Of a stretch of 7,438 nucleotides of DNA, positions 1 through 6,918 are shown piece after piece. The stretch comes from Planctomycetaceae bacterium (lineage in GTDB: Bacteria > Planctomycetota > Planctomycetia > Pirellulales > UBA1268). The first letter of the stretch is position 1; each line of letters opens with the position of its first letter. The stretch is taken from contig CANHYS010000091.1 in NCBI GenBank assembly GCA_947464585.1, positions 1 to 7,438 of the forward strand. Direction: 5' to 3'. Position numbers and translations under genes: made by a program. Under the pieces are notes generated by a model. The model had not been told where the DNA came from. It did not search any database and was given only the letters and a program-made list of their open reading frames with translations.

Positions 1-1
1 C

Positions 2-1987
2 GAGCGACTGCACGGCATGCCCCCGGAGGAGATCGAGCGACTGTGCGCGGCGGGACGCGCGGTCTTCTCACGACTCTCGTCCCAGCCGTGGCCGAGCGTG
101 GCGATCATCGACGGCATCTGCCTCGGCGGCGGTCTCGAACTCGCGCTCGCCTGCGATCTGAGGGTCGCCACCGACTCTCCTCACACAAGCCTCGGGTGCC
201 CCGAGGTGAAGCTGGGCCTGCTACCGGCATGGGGAGGCACCGTTCGCCTCGCCCGGTTGATCGGCCCGGCCGCCGCGGTCGAACTGGCGGCGGCGGGCGA
301 AAACGTCGACGGTCCCACCGCGGCACGGCTGGGACTGGTGGATGCCTGCGTGCCGGCGGATCAGGCGGATGTCTCGGCCTGTCGGCTGGCGGAGATCGCT
401 GCCGCGCAACAGAGCCACATCGAGCGGCGGCGGCGGATGGCCGGGCCGGTGACGCTGGTCGCGGAGGAACGGGACTTTCTGGAGTCGATGTCGGCAGCCG
501 TGATCCTCGGCCGCAGCGGCGGCCACTATCCCGCGCCGCTGGCCATCCTCGAGACCATCCTTGCCTGTTGCGATACGACCGCGGACGAGGCGGGCCAGAT
601 CGAAGCCACCGCCTTCGCCAGACTCGCGAAGTCGGATGTCTCGCGGCAGCTCATCCGGGTGTTTCGACTGGGCGAGCGAAACCGGCGTGACAAGGGACTC
701 GATGACGGCTCTCCCAGTGATGGCAGCCCGCCTGCAGATCGAGTGGCATCGTCTGATCAGGCTCCGCGGAACCGGCCGGCCATCATCGGCGCCGGCATCA
801 TGGGGGCAGGGATCGCGGCCAGCCATCTGCGGGCTGGCTTCGCGGTGACACTCGTCGACGTTCAGGCCGACACGCTGGCCGCCAGCGTCGCCACCATCCT
901 CGACGAGGCCGCCTGGGATCGCGGCACCAAACGCACCGACCCGGCGAGGGCGGTCGCCCTGTCGGGCAAACTCCACACGGCCACACGGATGGCGGCGATC
1001 GCCGAATGCGATCTCGTCATCGAAAGCGTGCTCGAGCGTGCCGACATGAAGCGACAGGTGCTCGTCGAGATCGAGCGGACCGTGGGGCCGGCGACGGTGA
1101 TCGCCACCAACACCTCGACCAACCCGATCGCAAAGCTGGCGGAACCGCTCCAGGATCCCACGCGATTCTGCGGCATCCACTTCTTCAATCCCGTCCGCCG
1201 CATGACGCTCGTGGAAGTGATCCGCGGGCCGGCCACGAGCGACGCGACCGTCGCCATCGCCGTGGCCCACGTCAAACGTCTGGGCAAGTGCCCGATCGTC
1301 GTTCGGGACAGCCCCGGCTTCCTCGTCAATCGCGTGCTCATGCCCTACCTCCACGAGTCGGTGGAGATGCTCCGCGAAGGGATCGAGGCGAAGCGGATCG
1401 ATCGGGTGGCCCGCGGCTTTGGCATGCCGATGGGTCCATTGGAACTCTACGACATGATCGGGCTCGACACGGCCTTCTATGCCGGGCTCGTGTTGAGCGC
1501 CGCCTACGGCGACCGGATCGAGGCCTCGCCGCTCATTCCGGCGCTCGTGAAGTCCGGGCGGCTGGGCCGCAAGACTGGCGCCGGCTTCTATCACTACAGC
1601 ACGGGCGGGCAGTATCCAAAGGACGGACAGCGGGCCCGGATCGATCGCCCCGACGAGGGCGTGATGAAGCTGGTCAGGCCCTACGCGCTGCCCGCGCGGG
1701 AGACCACCGACGCGACGATCTGCGACCGGCTCCTGCTGCCGATGCTGCTGGAAGCGCTTCGCGTGCTCGACGAGGGGATCGTCCGCGACGGTCGCGACAT
1801 CGACCTGGCCGTGATCCACGCCCTCGGCTTCCCGGCCTTCCGCGGTGGACTTTTGGCCTGGGGCAACTCACTCGGCGCGGCGGAGGTGGTCCGCCGGCTC
1901 GCACCGCTCACCGATCTCGGCATTCGCATGCACCCAACCCAGCGGCTGCTCGCCATGGCCGCCGCGGGCGAGTCCTTCACGGTCTGA
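2..1987 (+). CDS. fadB: FadB-type enoyl-CoA hydratase/3-hydroxyacyl-CoA dehydrogenase, 5'-truncated
   Basis: Multifunctional beta-oxidation enzyme: hydrates trans-2-enoyl-CoA and then oxidises L-3-hydroxyacyl-CoA with NAD+. The frame is open from base 2, so the start is outside the window; by alignment from memory with E. coli FadB (729 aa) roughly 75 N-terminal residues are missing. Numbering from the first in-window Met (base 17, 656 residues): the crotonase domain covers about 1-215, with GGGLE (Glu41) and CPEVKLG (Glu63) matching FadB Glu119 and Glu139. A polar linker at about 225-252 is rich in Asp, Ser and Pro. The NAD-binding Rossmann fold starts at GAGIMG (258-263), followed by NTSTNPI (365-371). 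The catalytic His388/Glu400 pair lies in IHFFNPVRRMTLVE. Two HCDH C-terminal domains follow (about 430-530 and 560-640). All catalytic residues in range are intact. The thiolase partner follows after 47 nt, as in fadBA operons. FadJ or a mitochondrial TFP-alpha-like enzyme cannot be excluded, so the symbol is less certain than the function. Confidence 0.93.
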   Translation, partial: ERLHGMPPEEIERLCAAGRAVFSRLSSQPWPSVAIIDGICLGGGLELALACDLRVATDSPHTSLGCPEVKLGLLPAWGGTVRLARLIGPAAAVELAAAGENVDGPTAARLGLVDACVPADQADVSACRLAEIAAAQQSHIERRRRMAGPVTLVAEERDFLESMSAAVILGRSGGHYPAPLAILETILACCDTTADEAGQIEATAFARLAKSDVSRQLIRVFRLGERNRRDKGLDDGSPSDGSPPADRVASSDQAPRNRPAIIGAGIMGAGIAASHLRAGFAVTLVDVQADTLAASVATILDEAAWDRGTKRTDPARAVALSGKLHTATRMAAIAECDLVIESVLERADMKRQVLVEIERTVGPATVIATNTSTNPIAKLAEPLQDPTRFCGIHFFNPVRRMTLVEVIRGPATSDATVAIAVAHVKRLGKCPIVVRDSPGFLVNRVLMPYLHESVEMLREGIEAKRIDRVARGFGMPMGPLELYDMIGLDTAFYAGLVLSAAYGDRIEASPLIPALVKSGRLGRKTGAGFYHYSTGGQYPKDGQRARIDRPDEGVMKLVRPYALPARETTDATICDRLLLPMLLEALRVLDEGIVRDGRDIDLAVIHALGFPAFRGGLLAWGNSLGAAEVVRRLAPLTDLGIRMHPTQRLLAMAAAGESFTV

Positions 1988-2034
1988 GTGACCCCAGCAC
2001 AACAGCACCAGCGCACGACACGAACAGCAACACC

Positions 2035-3222
2035 ATGTCTCCATCATCCGCCACCTTGCCCGCCACCACACCCGTCGTCGTCGCCTGCTGCCGCACCGCG
2101 ATCGGACGGGCCCATTCCGAACGCGGCGTGTTCCGCCGGGTGCGCGGCGACGAACTGGCCGCGGCGGTCGTGCGGGCAGTGGTGGATCGCAGTGGCGTCG
2201 ATCCCGACACGATCGAAGATGTGATCCTCGGTGCGACCCAGCAGCGGGGCGAGTTGGGGGGCAACGTCGCGCGGTGTGCCGCGATGATGGCCGGCCTGCC
2301 TTTTTCCGTGGCTGGCACCACGGTCAACCGCCTCTGCGGCTCATCGCTCGAAGCACTCGCGCAGGGCTGCCACGCCATCGCCGCAGGAGCCGAGAACGTG
2401 CAGGTGGTTGGCGGCGTCGAGCACATGCACCATCTGCCGATGGACTCCGCCATCGACATCCACCCGCGGGTGTTCGCCCGTTCGAGCCGGGGCATGCTCT
2501 CGATGGGAATGACCGCCGAGCAGCTCGCGGCCACCCACGGCATTTCGCGACGGCGGCAGGAGGCCTATGCGATCGAGAGCCACGCCAGGGCGGCGCGGGC
2601 TGCCGATACCGGCTTGTTCGAGGACGAGATCGTGCCGGTGATCGGCCACGACGAGGCGGGGGGCGTGGCAGAGGTGGTTCACGACCAGTCGATCCGCCGC
2701 GACAGCACGCCTGCGCAGCTCGCGGCACTCGAGCCGGCGTTCCTGCCAAAGATCGGCACGATCACGGCGGCTACGAGCGCCCCGCTGAGCGACGGCGCCG
2801 CCGCGCTCGTCGTGATGTCGCTCGCCGAGGCTCGGCGGCAGGAACTCGAGCCGCTGGCACGCGTGGTCGGCACCGCCGTCGTGGGTGTGCCACCGGCGAT
2901 GATGGGCACAGGTCCGGTGGCAGCCACGCGGAAACTGCTCGACCGCACCGGCACCGCGATCAGCGGCATCGATCTGGTCGAACTCAACGAGGCATTCGCG
3001 GCCCAGGCGATCCACTGCATCGACGCGCTCGGCTTCGATCCGGCGAAGGTCAACGTCCGTGGCGGTTCGCTCGCCATCGGTCATCCCCTTGGCGCCAGCG
3101 GCGCCCGGATCGCCACCACCCTCCTCCATGCGATGCGTGATACCGGCGCGAAGGTCGGCCTCGCGACGATGTGCATCGGACTCGGACAGGGAATCGCGGT
3201 GCTCTTCGAACGAATGGACTGA
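2035..3222 (+). CDS. fadA: FadA-type 3-ketoacyl-CoA thiolase (acetyl-CoA acyltransferase)
   Basis: Cleaves 3-ketoacyl-CoA with CoA to acetyl-CoA and an acyl-CoA shortened by two carbons, and normally forms the beta subunit of a complex with FadB. The protein has 395 residues, the usual thiolase length. Visible landmarks: nucleophilic Cys101 in NRLCGSS, FadA-like GGVEHMHHLPM (126-136), LSDGAAALV (251-259), NEAFAAQ (318-324), His350 in AIGHPLGASGAR, and Cys380 in ATMCIGLGQGIA. The last is nearly identical to the E. coli FadA C-terminus, which separates it from acetoacetyl-CoA thiolases. I chose the ATG at 2035 because homology begins a few residues later (VVVACCRTAIGR). The frame stays open far upstream (to 1006), but that extension is Arg-rich and overlaps fadB out of frame. 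No Shine-Dalgarno is seen: the 47-nt leader is rich in A and C. It is probably co-transcribed with the upstream gene. Confidence 0.95.
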   Translation: MSPSSATLPATTPVVVACCRTAIGRAHSERGVFRRVRGDELAAAVVRAVVDRSGVDPDTIEDVILGATQQRGELGGNVARCAAMMAGLPFSVAGTTVNRLCGSSLEALAQGCHAIAAGAENVQVVGGVEHMHHLPMDSAIDIHPRVFARSSRGMLSMGMTAEQLAATHGISRRRQEAYAIESHARAARAADTGLFEDEIVPVIGHDEAGGVAEVVHDQSIRRDSTPAQLAALEPAFLPKIGTITAATSAPLSDGAAALVVMSLAEARRQELEPLARVVGTAVVGVPPAMMGTGPVAATRKLLDRTGTAISGIDLVELNEAFAAQAIHCIDALGFDPAKVNVRGGSLAIGHPLGASGARIATTLLHAMRDTGAKVGLATMCIGLGQGIAVLFERMD

Positions 3223-3248
3223 GATTGTCGGCACTGGAGAGATCCGCT

Positions 3249-3326
3249 CATCCAAGCCCGACGCGCAAGCGAGGGACCATGCAATCCACACACCGAATTC
3301 CCTCGCTTGCGCCTCGGGCTTGCATG
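3249..3326. repeat. Inverted repeat, 28-nt arms, ahead of and overlapping the synthetase start
   Basis: Arm 1 (3249-3276) and the reverse complement of arm 2 (3299-3326) match at 26 of 28 positions by eye, separated by a 22-nt spacer. Each arm contains the CAAGCCCGA...GCGCAAGCGA core that recurs in the tandem array at 6919-7040. The stem could form a strong RNA hairpin between the thiolase and synthetase genes. Arm 2 ends in GCATG, and that ATG (3324) is a candidate start for the next gene. It looks like a dispersed planctomycete-style REP or palindromic element rather than a classical terminator, since no T-run follows. Confidence 0.85.
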
Positions 3327-6300
3327 GGCACGAGCCCTGCAGCGGCATCGATGGTGGAGCTCATGCTTGCGCGGCTCGACTCGTCGTTCGACAGGCCTGC
3401 GGTCTGCGATGCCCTGGATGGCGGCCGGACATGGACCTGGGGCGAGGTGATCGCGGCCGCCGTCGAACTCGCCACCACATTCGAAACGATGGGCATCCGC
3501 CGCGGCCATCGGCTCGCGCACCTGGGGTCGCACTCCCCCGACTGGATTGTCGTCGACCTGGCCTGCCAACTGGCTGGCGTTGTCCACATGCCGCTCCATG
3601 CCGATACGACGGCCGGGGAGCAGGCGGCCTCACTGGCATGGCTGGCACCACGGGGAATGTGCTGGAGCGGCGCCGCCCGGGGCGGAGCCCCCCCGGCTGG
3701 TATCCCGATCTCGATCGACCTGCGGCCTCGGCCTCGGTCGCGTTCTCGGTCGAATCACCCACGAGTCTCAAACGGCGTGACTGATGCCGGCGTGTCTGAT
3801 GTCGGCGTGCTCGAGTCCTCCGGCTGGCAGCGGTGGCACGCCGACCGCGCAGCGCTCCGTGACGAGGTCGCACGGTATGTCGAGTCGTGCGATCCCGACG
3901 CGGTCAGCACGATCCTGCTCTCCTCCGGCACGACCGGCCGGCCGAAGGGCGTGATGCACTCCCAGCGGGCGGTGGTGGCCAACGCGGTCGCCTCCACCAA
4001 GGTTTTCCTCGACGAGCCCGACGACGTGCGGCTCTCGTGGCTGCCCATGAGCCACTCGCTGGCCCGCACGGGCGACCTGATCACGGCGCTGGTCCGCGGC
4101 GGCTGCCTGAATGTCGTCACCGACCGCCGTCGGGTGCTCGATGCCTGCGGGGTGCTGCCACCGACCGTCGTGCTGGGCGTGCCTGCATTCTTCGAGCGGT
4201 TGGAAATCGCCGCCGAATCGGGACGGATTCCCGACCTGTCGGCGGCGCTCGGGGGCCGCGTGCGGGTCTGCGTGTCGGGCGGCGCGGCCCTGCGGGCGCG
4301 GACAGCCGTGGCGTTTTCATCGCGTGGTCTGCCTTTGGTGCAGGGCTACGGTCTCGCCGAGGCCGGTCCGGTTGTCACGCTCTCCAATCCCCGAATCGCG
4401 CGGCCCGGAACCGTCGGGCCGGCGGTCGATGGCGTGGAACTGACGCTCGACACCCGGCCCGCCACGCGCGGCCAGCTGCTCGTGCGAACACCCAGCCGCG
4501 CGGTCGGCGTGATCGATGCCGACACGGACGAGCAGCATGTGCAGCCCGAGTGGCTCGAGACCGGCGACCTGGCCGCGATCGATCCCGACGGCCACGTGCG
4601 GATCACCGGCCGGCTCGTCGACACGCTCGTGCTGTCGGGGGGCACGAAGGTACCCCCCGCCGAGGTGGAAGCGGCGCTCGCGGAAGATCCCGTCGTGGCG
4701 CAGGTCTGCGTGACGGGTGATGGTCTGTCGGCACCAGTTGCACTGATCGTCCCCGAACCGTCCGTGCTGAGAGCGGCGATTCGTCGCATGGGGCTCCGAG
4801 TCTGGAGCCGCCGGGCCGCCCTGCGCCACCCGCGGGTGCTGCAGTGGCTCGCAAGGCGGCTCGCGCGACGGCAAACGCATCTCCCCCGGGGCTTTCGAGT
4901 GCGGCGGGCCGTGCTGATCGGCCGGCCGTTCGATGCGGCCCACGGCGAGACGACCGAATCGCTGAAGCTTCGACGCAAGGCGATCGCCACGCACTTCGCC
5001 ACGGAGCTTGCCGCGGCGGCCGAGCCGATGCCGCCGTCATGGATCGCGGTGGTGTCACCGGGACCGCCGTGTGGGCCTCAGCACACCGACGCCAGCCTGA
5101 TGACTGCCAACCTGATGACTGGAGGAAACACGATGGCAACTCGCAGCAGCTGGGCGGCCGCAAGCCTGTGGGGGGTGTCGCAGGCGGATGCCATGACGCC
5201 GTCCGGCTTCGCGTTGGCGGCTGCACTGGCAGCGGAGCCGCTGCGGGCGGCGATCGCTGATGTGGTCGAGCGGGCCGGCCGCGCCATCGCGGAACTGCGC
5301 GGCCAGTCCCGGCTGTACGACGCTGTGAATCCTGAAGCAGCCTCCGCGTGGTCGCCAGCGCCTCTCAATGATGCTCCCGCCGCGCCGGTTGGAACGTTCT
5401 CTCAGGCGGCAGAGGCGGCCCTTGGAGAGGCGGGGCTCTGGGGGCTGCTCGTTCCGGAACGGTTTGGTGGCACAGGCTGCAGCATGCAGGAACTGGCCCG
5501 AGTCGTCACGCGGATCGCCACCGATGTGCCCACGGCCGCCGGCCTTCTCTCCATCCATTCAGCGATTGGTGCGGTCTCGGCACTGGCGGCGTTTGGATCG
5601 GAGAGCCAGCAGGAGCGACATCTGCCAGGCCTCGCGCAGGGCATGCCCCTCTCCATCTTCGGTGCCACCGAGCCCGACGCCGGCTGCGACCTGCACGCCA
5701 TATCCTCGCGGCTCGACCGCCAGGGCGACCGACTGCTGCTCTCCGGCACGAAGATGTTCATCACCGGCGCGACCTACGGCCGGCTCGTGAAGCTGCTTGC
5801 CCAGCTCGATGGGCGGCCGGCGGTGCTGCTCGTGCGGCTGCCCGATTCCGACACGCCGACGTTTCGACTGAGGCACTATCGTCTCCATCCGCTCAAGCAT
5901 GCCCACAACGCGGCGATCGAATTCACACGGCACGAAGTGCACGCATCGGACATCCTGCAGCCGCCGGCGGGCTCGCCCGACGCCATGCGGATCGTCTGGC
6001 ATGGCCTCAACCGCGGCCGCATCACGCTCGCCGCGCAGGCCGCCGGCACGCTGCGGATTGTGTTGCGGCAGGCCCGCGACCATGCCCTGCGCCGCCGTAC
6101 CTGGGGTGAGCCGATCGCCTCGCGTGAACTCGTGCAGGGGCGACTGGCGCGGATCGCCGCCGGCATCGTCGCCTGTGACAGCCTTGCCGCGTGGGCCGCG
6201 GCGGCGATCGACTCGGGGCAGTCGGGGGAGCTCGAGGCGATCACGGCCAAGGTTGTGGCGGGCGAGTGCGTGCGCGACGGGGCGATCAACAGCCTCGGCG

Positions 6301-6878
6301 TGCACGGCGGCCGCGCCTTTCTCGTCGGCCATCCGCTCGGCGACTCCTTCCACGACCACTTCGCTGTGACTGTCTACGAGGGGGAGAGTGATCTGCTCGG
6401 CCTCGCCCTCTTCAAGGGGCTCGCCAAGCACCACCCGCTCGCTGGCCTCGCCCGTGAGGCATCGGGCGGCAGACGGGCGGCGGCGTGGCTCGCGTGGCGG
6501 ATCGGGATCCTCGGTCGGCGGCCGCACCGCGACGATTCCGGCATCCTCGATCGCCGACTGCGGGATCACGCGACAGCCGCGCGGCGGCTGCTCGACGCGG
6601 CGGCGGTCCGCATCGACCGCGGCATCCGCCGGCAGGGTAGGGCGCTCGCGGATCGGCAGCTGCTCGTCGGCGGCTGGTCGGCCGAGGTCCGTGATCTGGT
6701 GAGCGTGCTGGCGGTGGCCCACCATGCCGACGCGACCGGAGACGGCGACGACCTGCTAGCGGCCGATTGCTGGTGCCGGCTGGCTCTCGCCCGCGCTCGC
6801 GGCCGGCGGCTCACGGCTGCCGACCACGCCGCGCTGGCGGCGCTGGGCCGGTCAGTCGTGGAGGGCGGCTCGCTGTGA
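3324..6878 (+). CDS. Fusion: long-chain acyl-CoA synthetase (AMP-forming) + acyl-CoA dehydrogenase
   Basis: A single open frame of 1184 residues. Part 1 (about 1-565) is an adenylate-forming LC-FACS (COG1022-like), converting fatty acid, ATP and CoA to acyl-CoA. Motifs: SSGTTGRPKG (200-209), LPMSHSLARTGD (240-251), VLGVPAFFERL (283-293), QGYGLAEAG (340-348), TGD (413-415), GRLVDTLVLSGGTKVPPAEVE (429-449), and the C-terminal catalytic Lys548 in ESLKLRRKAI. Residues about 113-168 are an atypical Arg/Ser/Pro-rich insertion. Part 2 (about 604-1184) is an acyl-CoA dehydrogenase, described at 5133. Residues 566-603 form a linker with no recognisable domain. The start is uncertain: in-frame ATGs at 3279, 3324, 3351 and 3363 all precede the homology, and none has a good SD. 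I took 3324; 3351 is nearly as likely. The fusion would couple fatty-acid activation directly to the first oxidation. An intended boundary near 5100-5133 is also possible. Confidence 0.8.
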   Translation: MGTSPAAASMVELMLARLDSSFDRPAVCDALDGGRTWTWGEVIAAAVELATTFETMGIRRGHRLAHLGSHSPDWIVVDLACQLAGVVHMPLHADTTAGEQAASLAWLAPRGMCWSGAARGGAPPAGIPISIDLRPRPRSRSRSNHPRVSNGVTDAGVSDVGVLESSGWQRWHADRAALRDEVARYVESCDPDAVSTILLSSGTTGRPKGVMHSQRAVVANAVASTKVFLDEPDDVRLSWLPMSHSLARTGDLITALVRGGCLNVVTDRRRVLDACGVLPPTVVLGVPAFFERLEIAAESGRIPDLSAALGGRVRVCVSGGAALRARTAVAFSSRGLPLVQGYGLAEAGPVVTLSNPRIARPGTVGPAVDGVELTLDTRPATRGQLLVRTPSRAVGVIDADTDEQHVQPEWLETGDLAAIDPDGHVRITGRLVDTLVLSGGTKVPPAEVEAALAEDPVVAQVCVTGDGLSAPVALIVPEPSVLRAAIRRMGLRVWSRRAALRHPRVLQWLARRLARRQTHLPRGFRVRRAVLIGRPFDAAHGETTESLKLRRKAIATHFATELAAAAEPMPPSWIAVVSPGPPCGPQHTDASLMTANLMTGGNTMATRSSWAAASLWGVSQADAMTPSGFALAAALAAEPLRAAIADVVERAGRAIAELRGQSRLYDAVNPEAASAWSPAPLNDAPAAPVGTFSQAAEAALGEAGLWGLLVPERFGGTGCSMQELARVVTRIATDVPTAAGLLSIHSAIGAVSALAAFGSESQQERHLPGLAQGMPLSIFGATEPDAGCDLHAISSRLDRQGDRLLLSGTKMFITGATYGRLVKLLAQLDGRPAVLLVRLPDSDTPTFRLRHYRLHPLKHAHNAAIEFTRHEVHASDILQPPAGSPDAMRIVWHGLNRGRITLAAQAAGTLRIVLRQARDHALRRRTWGEPIASRELVQGRLARIAAGIVACDSLAAWAAAAIDSGQSGELEAITAKVVAGECVRDGAINSLGVHGGRAFLVGHPLGDSFHDHFAVTVYEGESDLLGLALFKGLAKHHPLAGLAREASGGRRAAAWLAWRIGILGRRPHRDDSGILDRRLRDHATAARRLLDAAAVRIDRGIRRQGRALADRQLLVGGWSAEVRDLVSVLAVAHHADATGDGDDLLAADCWCRLALARARGRRLTAADHAALAALGRSVVEGGSL
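3672..3697 (+). repeat. GC-rich imperfect palindrome inside the synthetase reading frame
   Basis: Outer arms GCCG/CGGC and inner arms GGGGC/GCCCC surround a GGA triloop, with a small C-rich internal bulge between them. The sequence resembles the short GGGGC-GGA-GCCCC palindromes that I associate with planctomycete intergenic DNA. Here it is translated as part of the AARGGAPPAG stretch at synthetase residues 117-126, within the poorly conserved segment before the ATP-binding loop. Confidence 0.55.
3781..3810 (+). repeat. Two tandem 15-bp units within the synthetase coding sequence
   Basis: Units 3781-3795 and 3796-3810 match at 13 of 15 positions and both begin CTGATG. They encode TDAGV then SDVGV (residues 153-162), in the same Arg/Ser-rich insertion as the palindrome at 3672. 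Because the period is a multiple of three, the frame is preserved. Confidence 0.65.
5094..5123 (+). repeat. Two tandem 15-bp units at the synthetase/dehydrogenase junction
   Basis: Units 5094-5108 and 5109-5123 share the 11-mer CCTGATGACTG. In the long frame they encode SLMTA and NLMTG. In the frame starting one base later (+1), each unit carries tandem TGA TGA stops (5098-5103 and 5113-5118). The repeat directly abuts the ribosome-binding site at 5121. Confidence 0.75.
5121..5135 (+). promoter_or_regulatory. Strong internal Shine-Dalgarno and ATG for the dehydrogenase module
   Basis: GGAGGA at 5121-5126 is followed by a 6-nt spacer and ATG at 5133, in frame with the upstream synthetase. It is the best ribosome-binding site I see in the window; the thiolase and synthetase starts have none. 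Its position exactly between the two enzyme modules suggests that the dehydrogenase can be initiated independently, whether or not read-through also occurs. Confidence 0.7.
5133..6878 (+). other. Acyl-CoA dehydrogenase module (possible independent 581-aa product, FadE-like role)
   Basis: FAD-dependent enzyme oxidising acyl-CoA to trans-2-enoyl-CoA, with electrons expected to pass to ETF. Numbering from ATG 5133: the N-terminal helical domain carries GLLVPERFGGTG (104-115). The FAD/substrate-binding beta domain has FGATEPDAGCDL (176-187) and LSGTKMFITGA (203-213). The C-terminal helical domain has the conserved-type RITLAAQAAGTL (296-307), RTWGEPIASRELVQGRLARIA (322-342), GVHGGRAFL (389-397) and VYEGESDLL (414-422). 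Glu416 is the expected catalytic base, at the position of MCAD Glu376. About 150 further residues (430-581), mostly helical and Arg/Ala-rich, make it VLCAD/ACAD9-sized rather than a 380-aa short or medium enzyme. It lacks the length of E. coli FadE (814 aa). The entry is nested in the fusion CDS because no stop separates them. Confidence 0.85.
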
Positions 6879-6890
6879 GATAGCCCCTGT

Positions 6891-6910
6891 CCCCCGGCTT
6901 ACGCCGGGGG
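6891..6910. terminator. GC-rich hairpin 13 nt after the fusion gene; possible terminator
   Basis: CCCCCGGC (6891-6898) pairs perfectly with GCCGGGGG (6903-6910) across a TTAC loop. Only CTTTGAT follows, so there is no proper T-tract for intrinsic termination. On the minus strand there is no T-tract either. It lies between convergent genes, where a terminator is expected. The same CCCCCGGCTTACGCCGGGGG palindrome is, from memory, a common dispersed repeat in planctomycetes, so it could be a repeat element first and a terminator second. Confidence 0.5.
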
Positions 6911-6918
6911 CTTTGATG

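Noticed and set aside
221..1819. Long minus-strand open frame (532 codons) opposite fadB
   Set aside because: It is antisense to a gene with intact catalytic motifs, its translation is His/Arg/Asp-rich with no recognisable domain, and such shadows are expected from strong G/C third-position bias.
1006..2034. In-frame upstream extension of the thiolase (possible fusion to fadB)
   Set aside because: The extension is read out of frame with fadB, is Arg/Gly/Ala-rich with no domain, and the thiolase family N-terminus begins just after the ATG at 2035.
3171..3323. Start of the synthetase gene at 3171 or 3279
   Set aside because: 3171 lies inside the thiolase coding sequence, and the translation to 3323 is mostly the inverted repeat. 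No SD or family homology supports these starts, although 3279 cannot be formally excluded.
3324..5132. Synthetase as a pseudogene because of its odd insertion and lack of its own stop
   Set aside because: All adenylation motifs and the C-terminal catalytic Lys are intact and the frame is continuous, so decay is not supported.
5559..6725. Minus-strand open frame (388 codons) opposite the dehydrogenase module
   Set aside because: Same explanation: no recognisable motifs, and it lies fully antisense to a motif-bearing enzyme.
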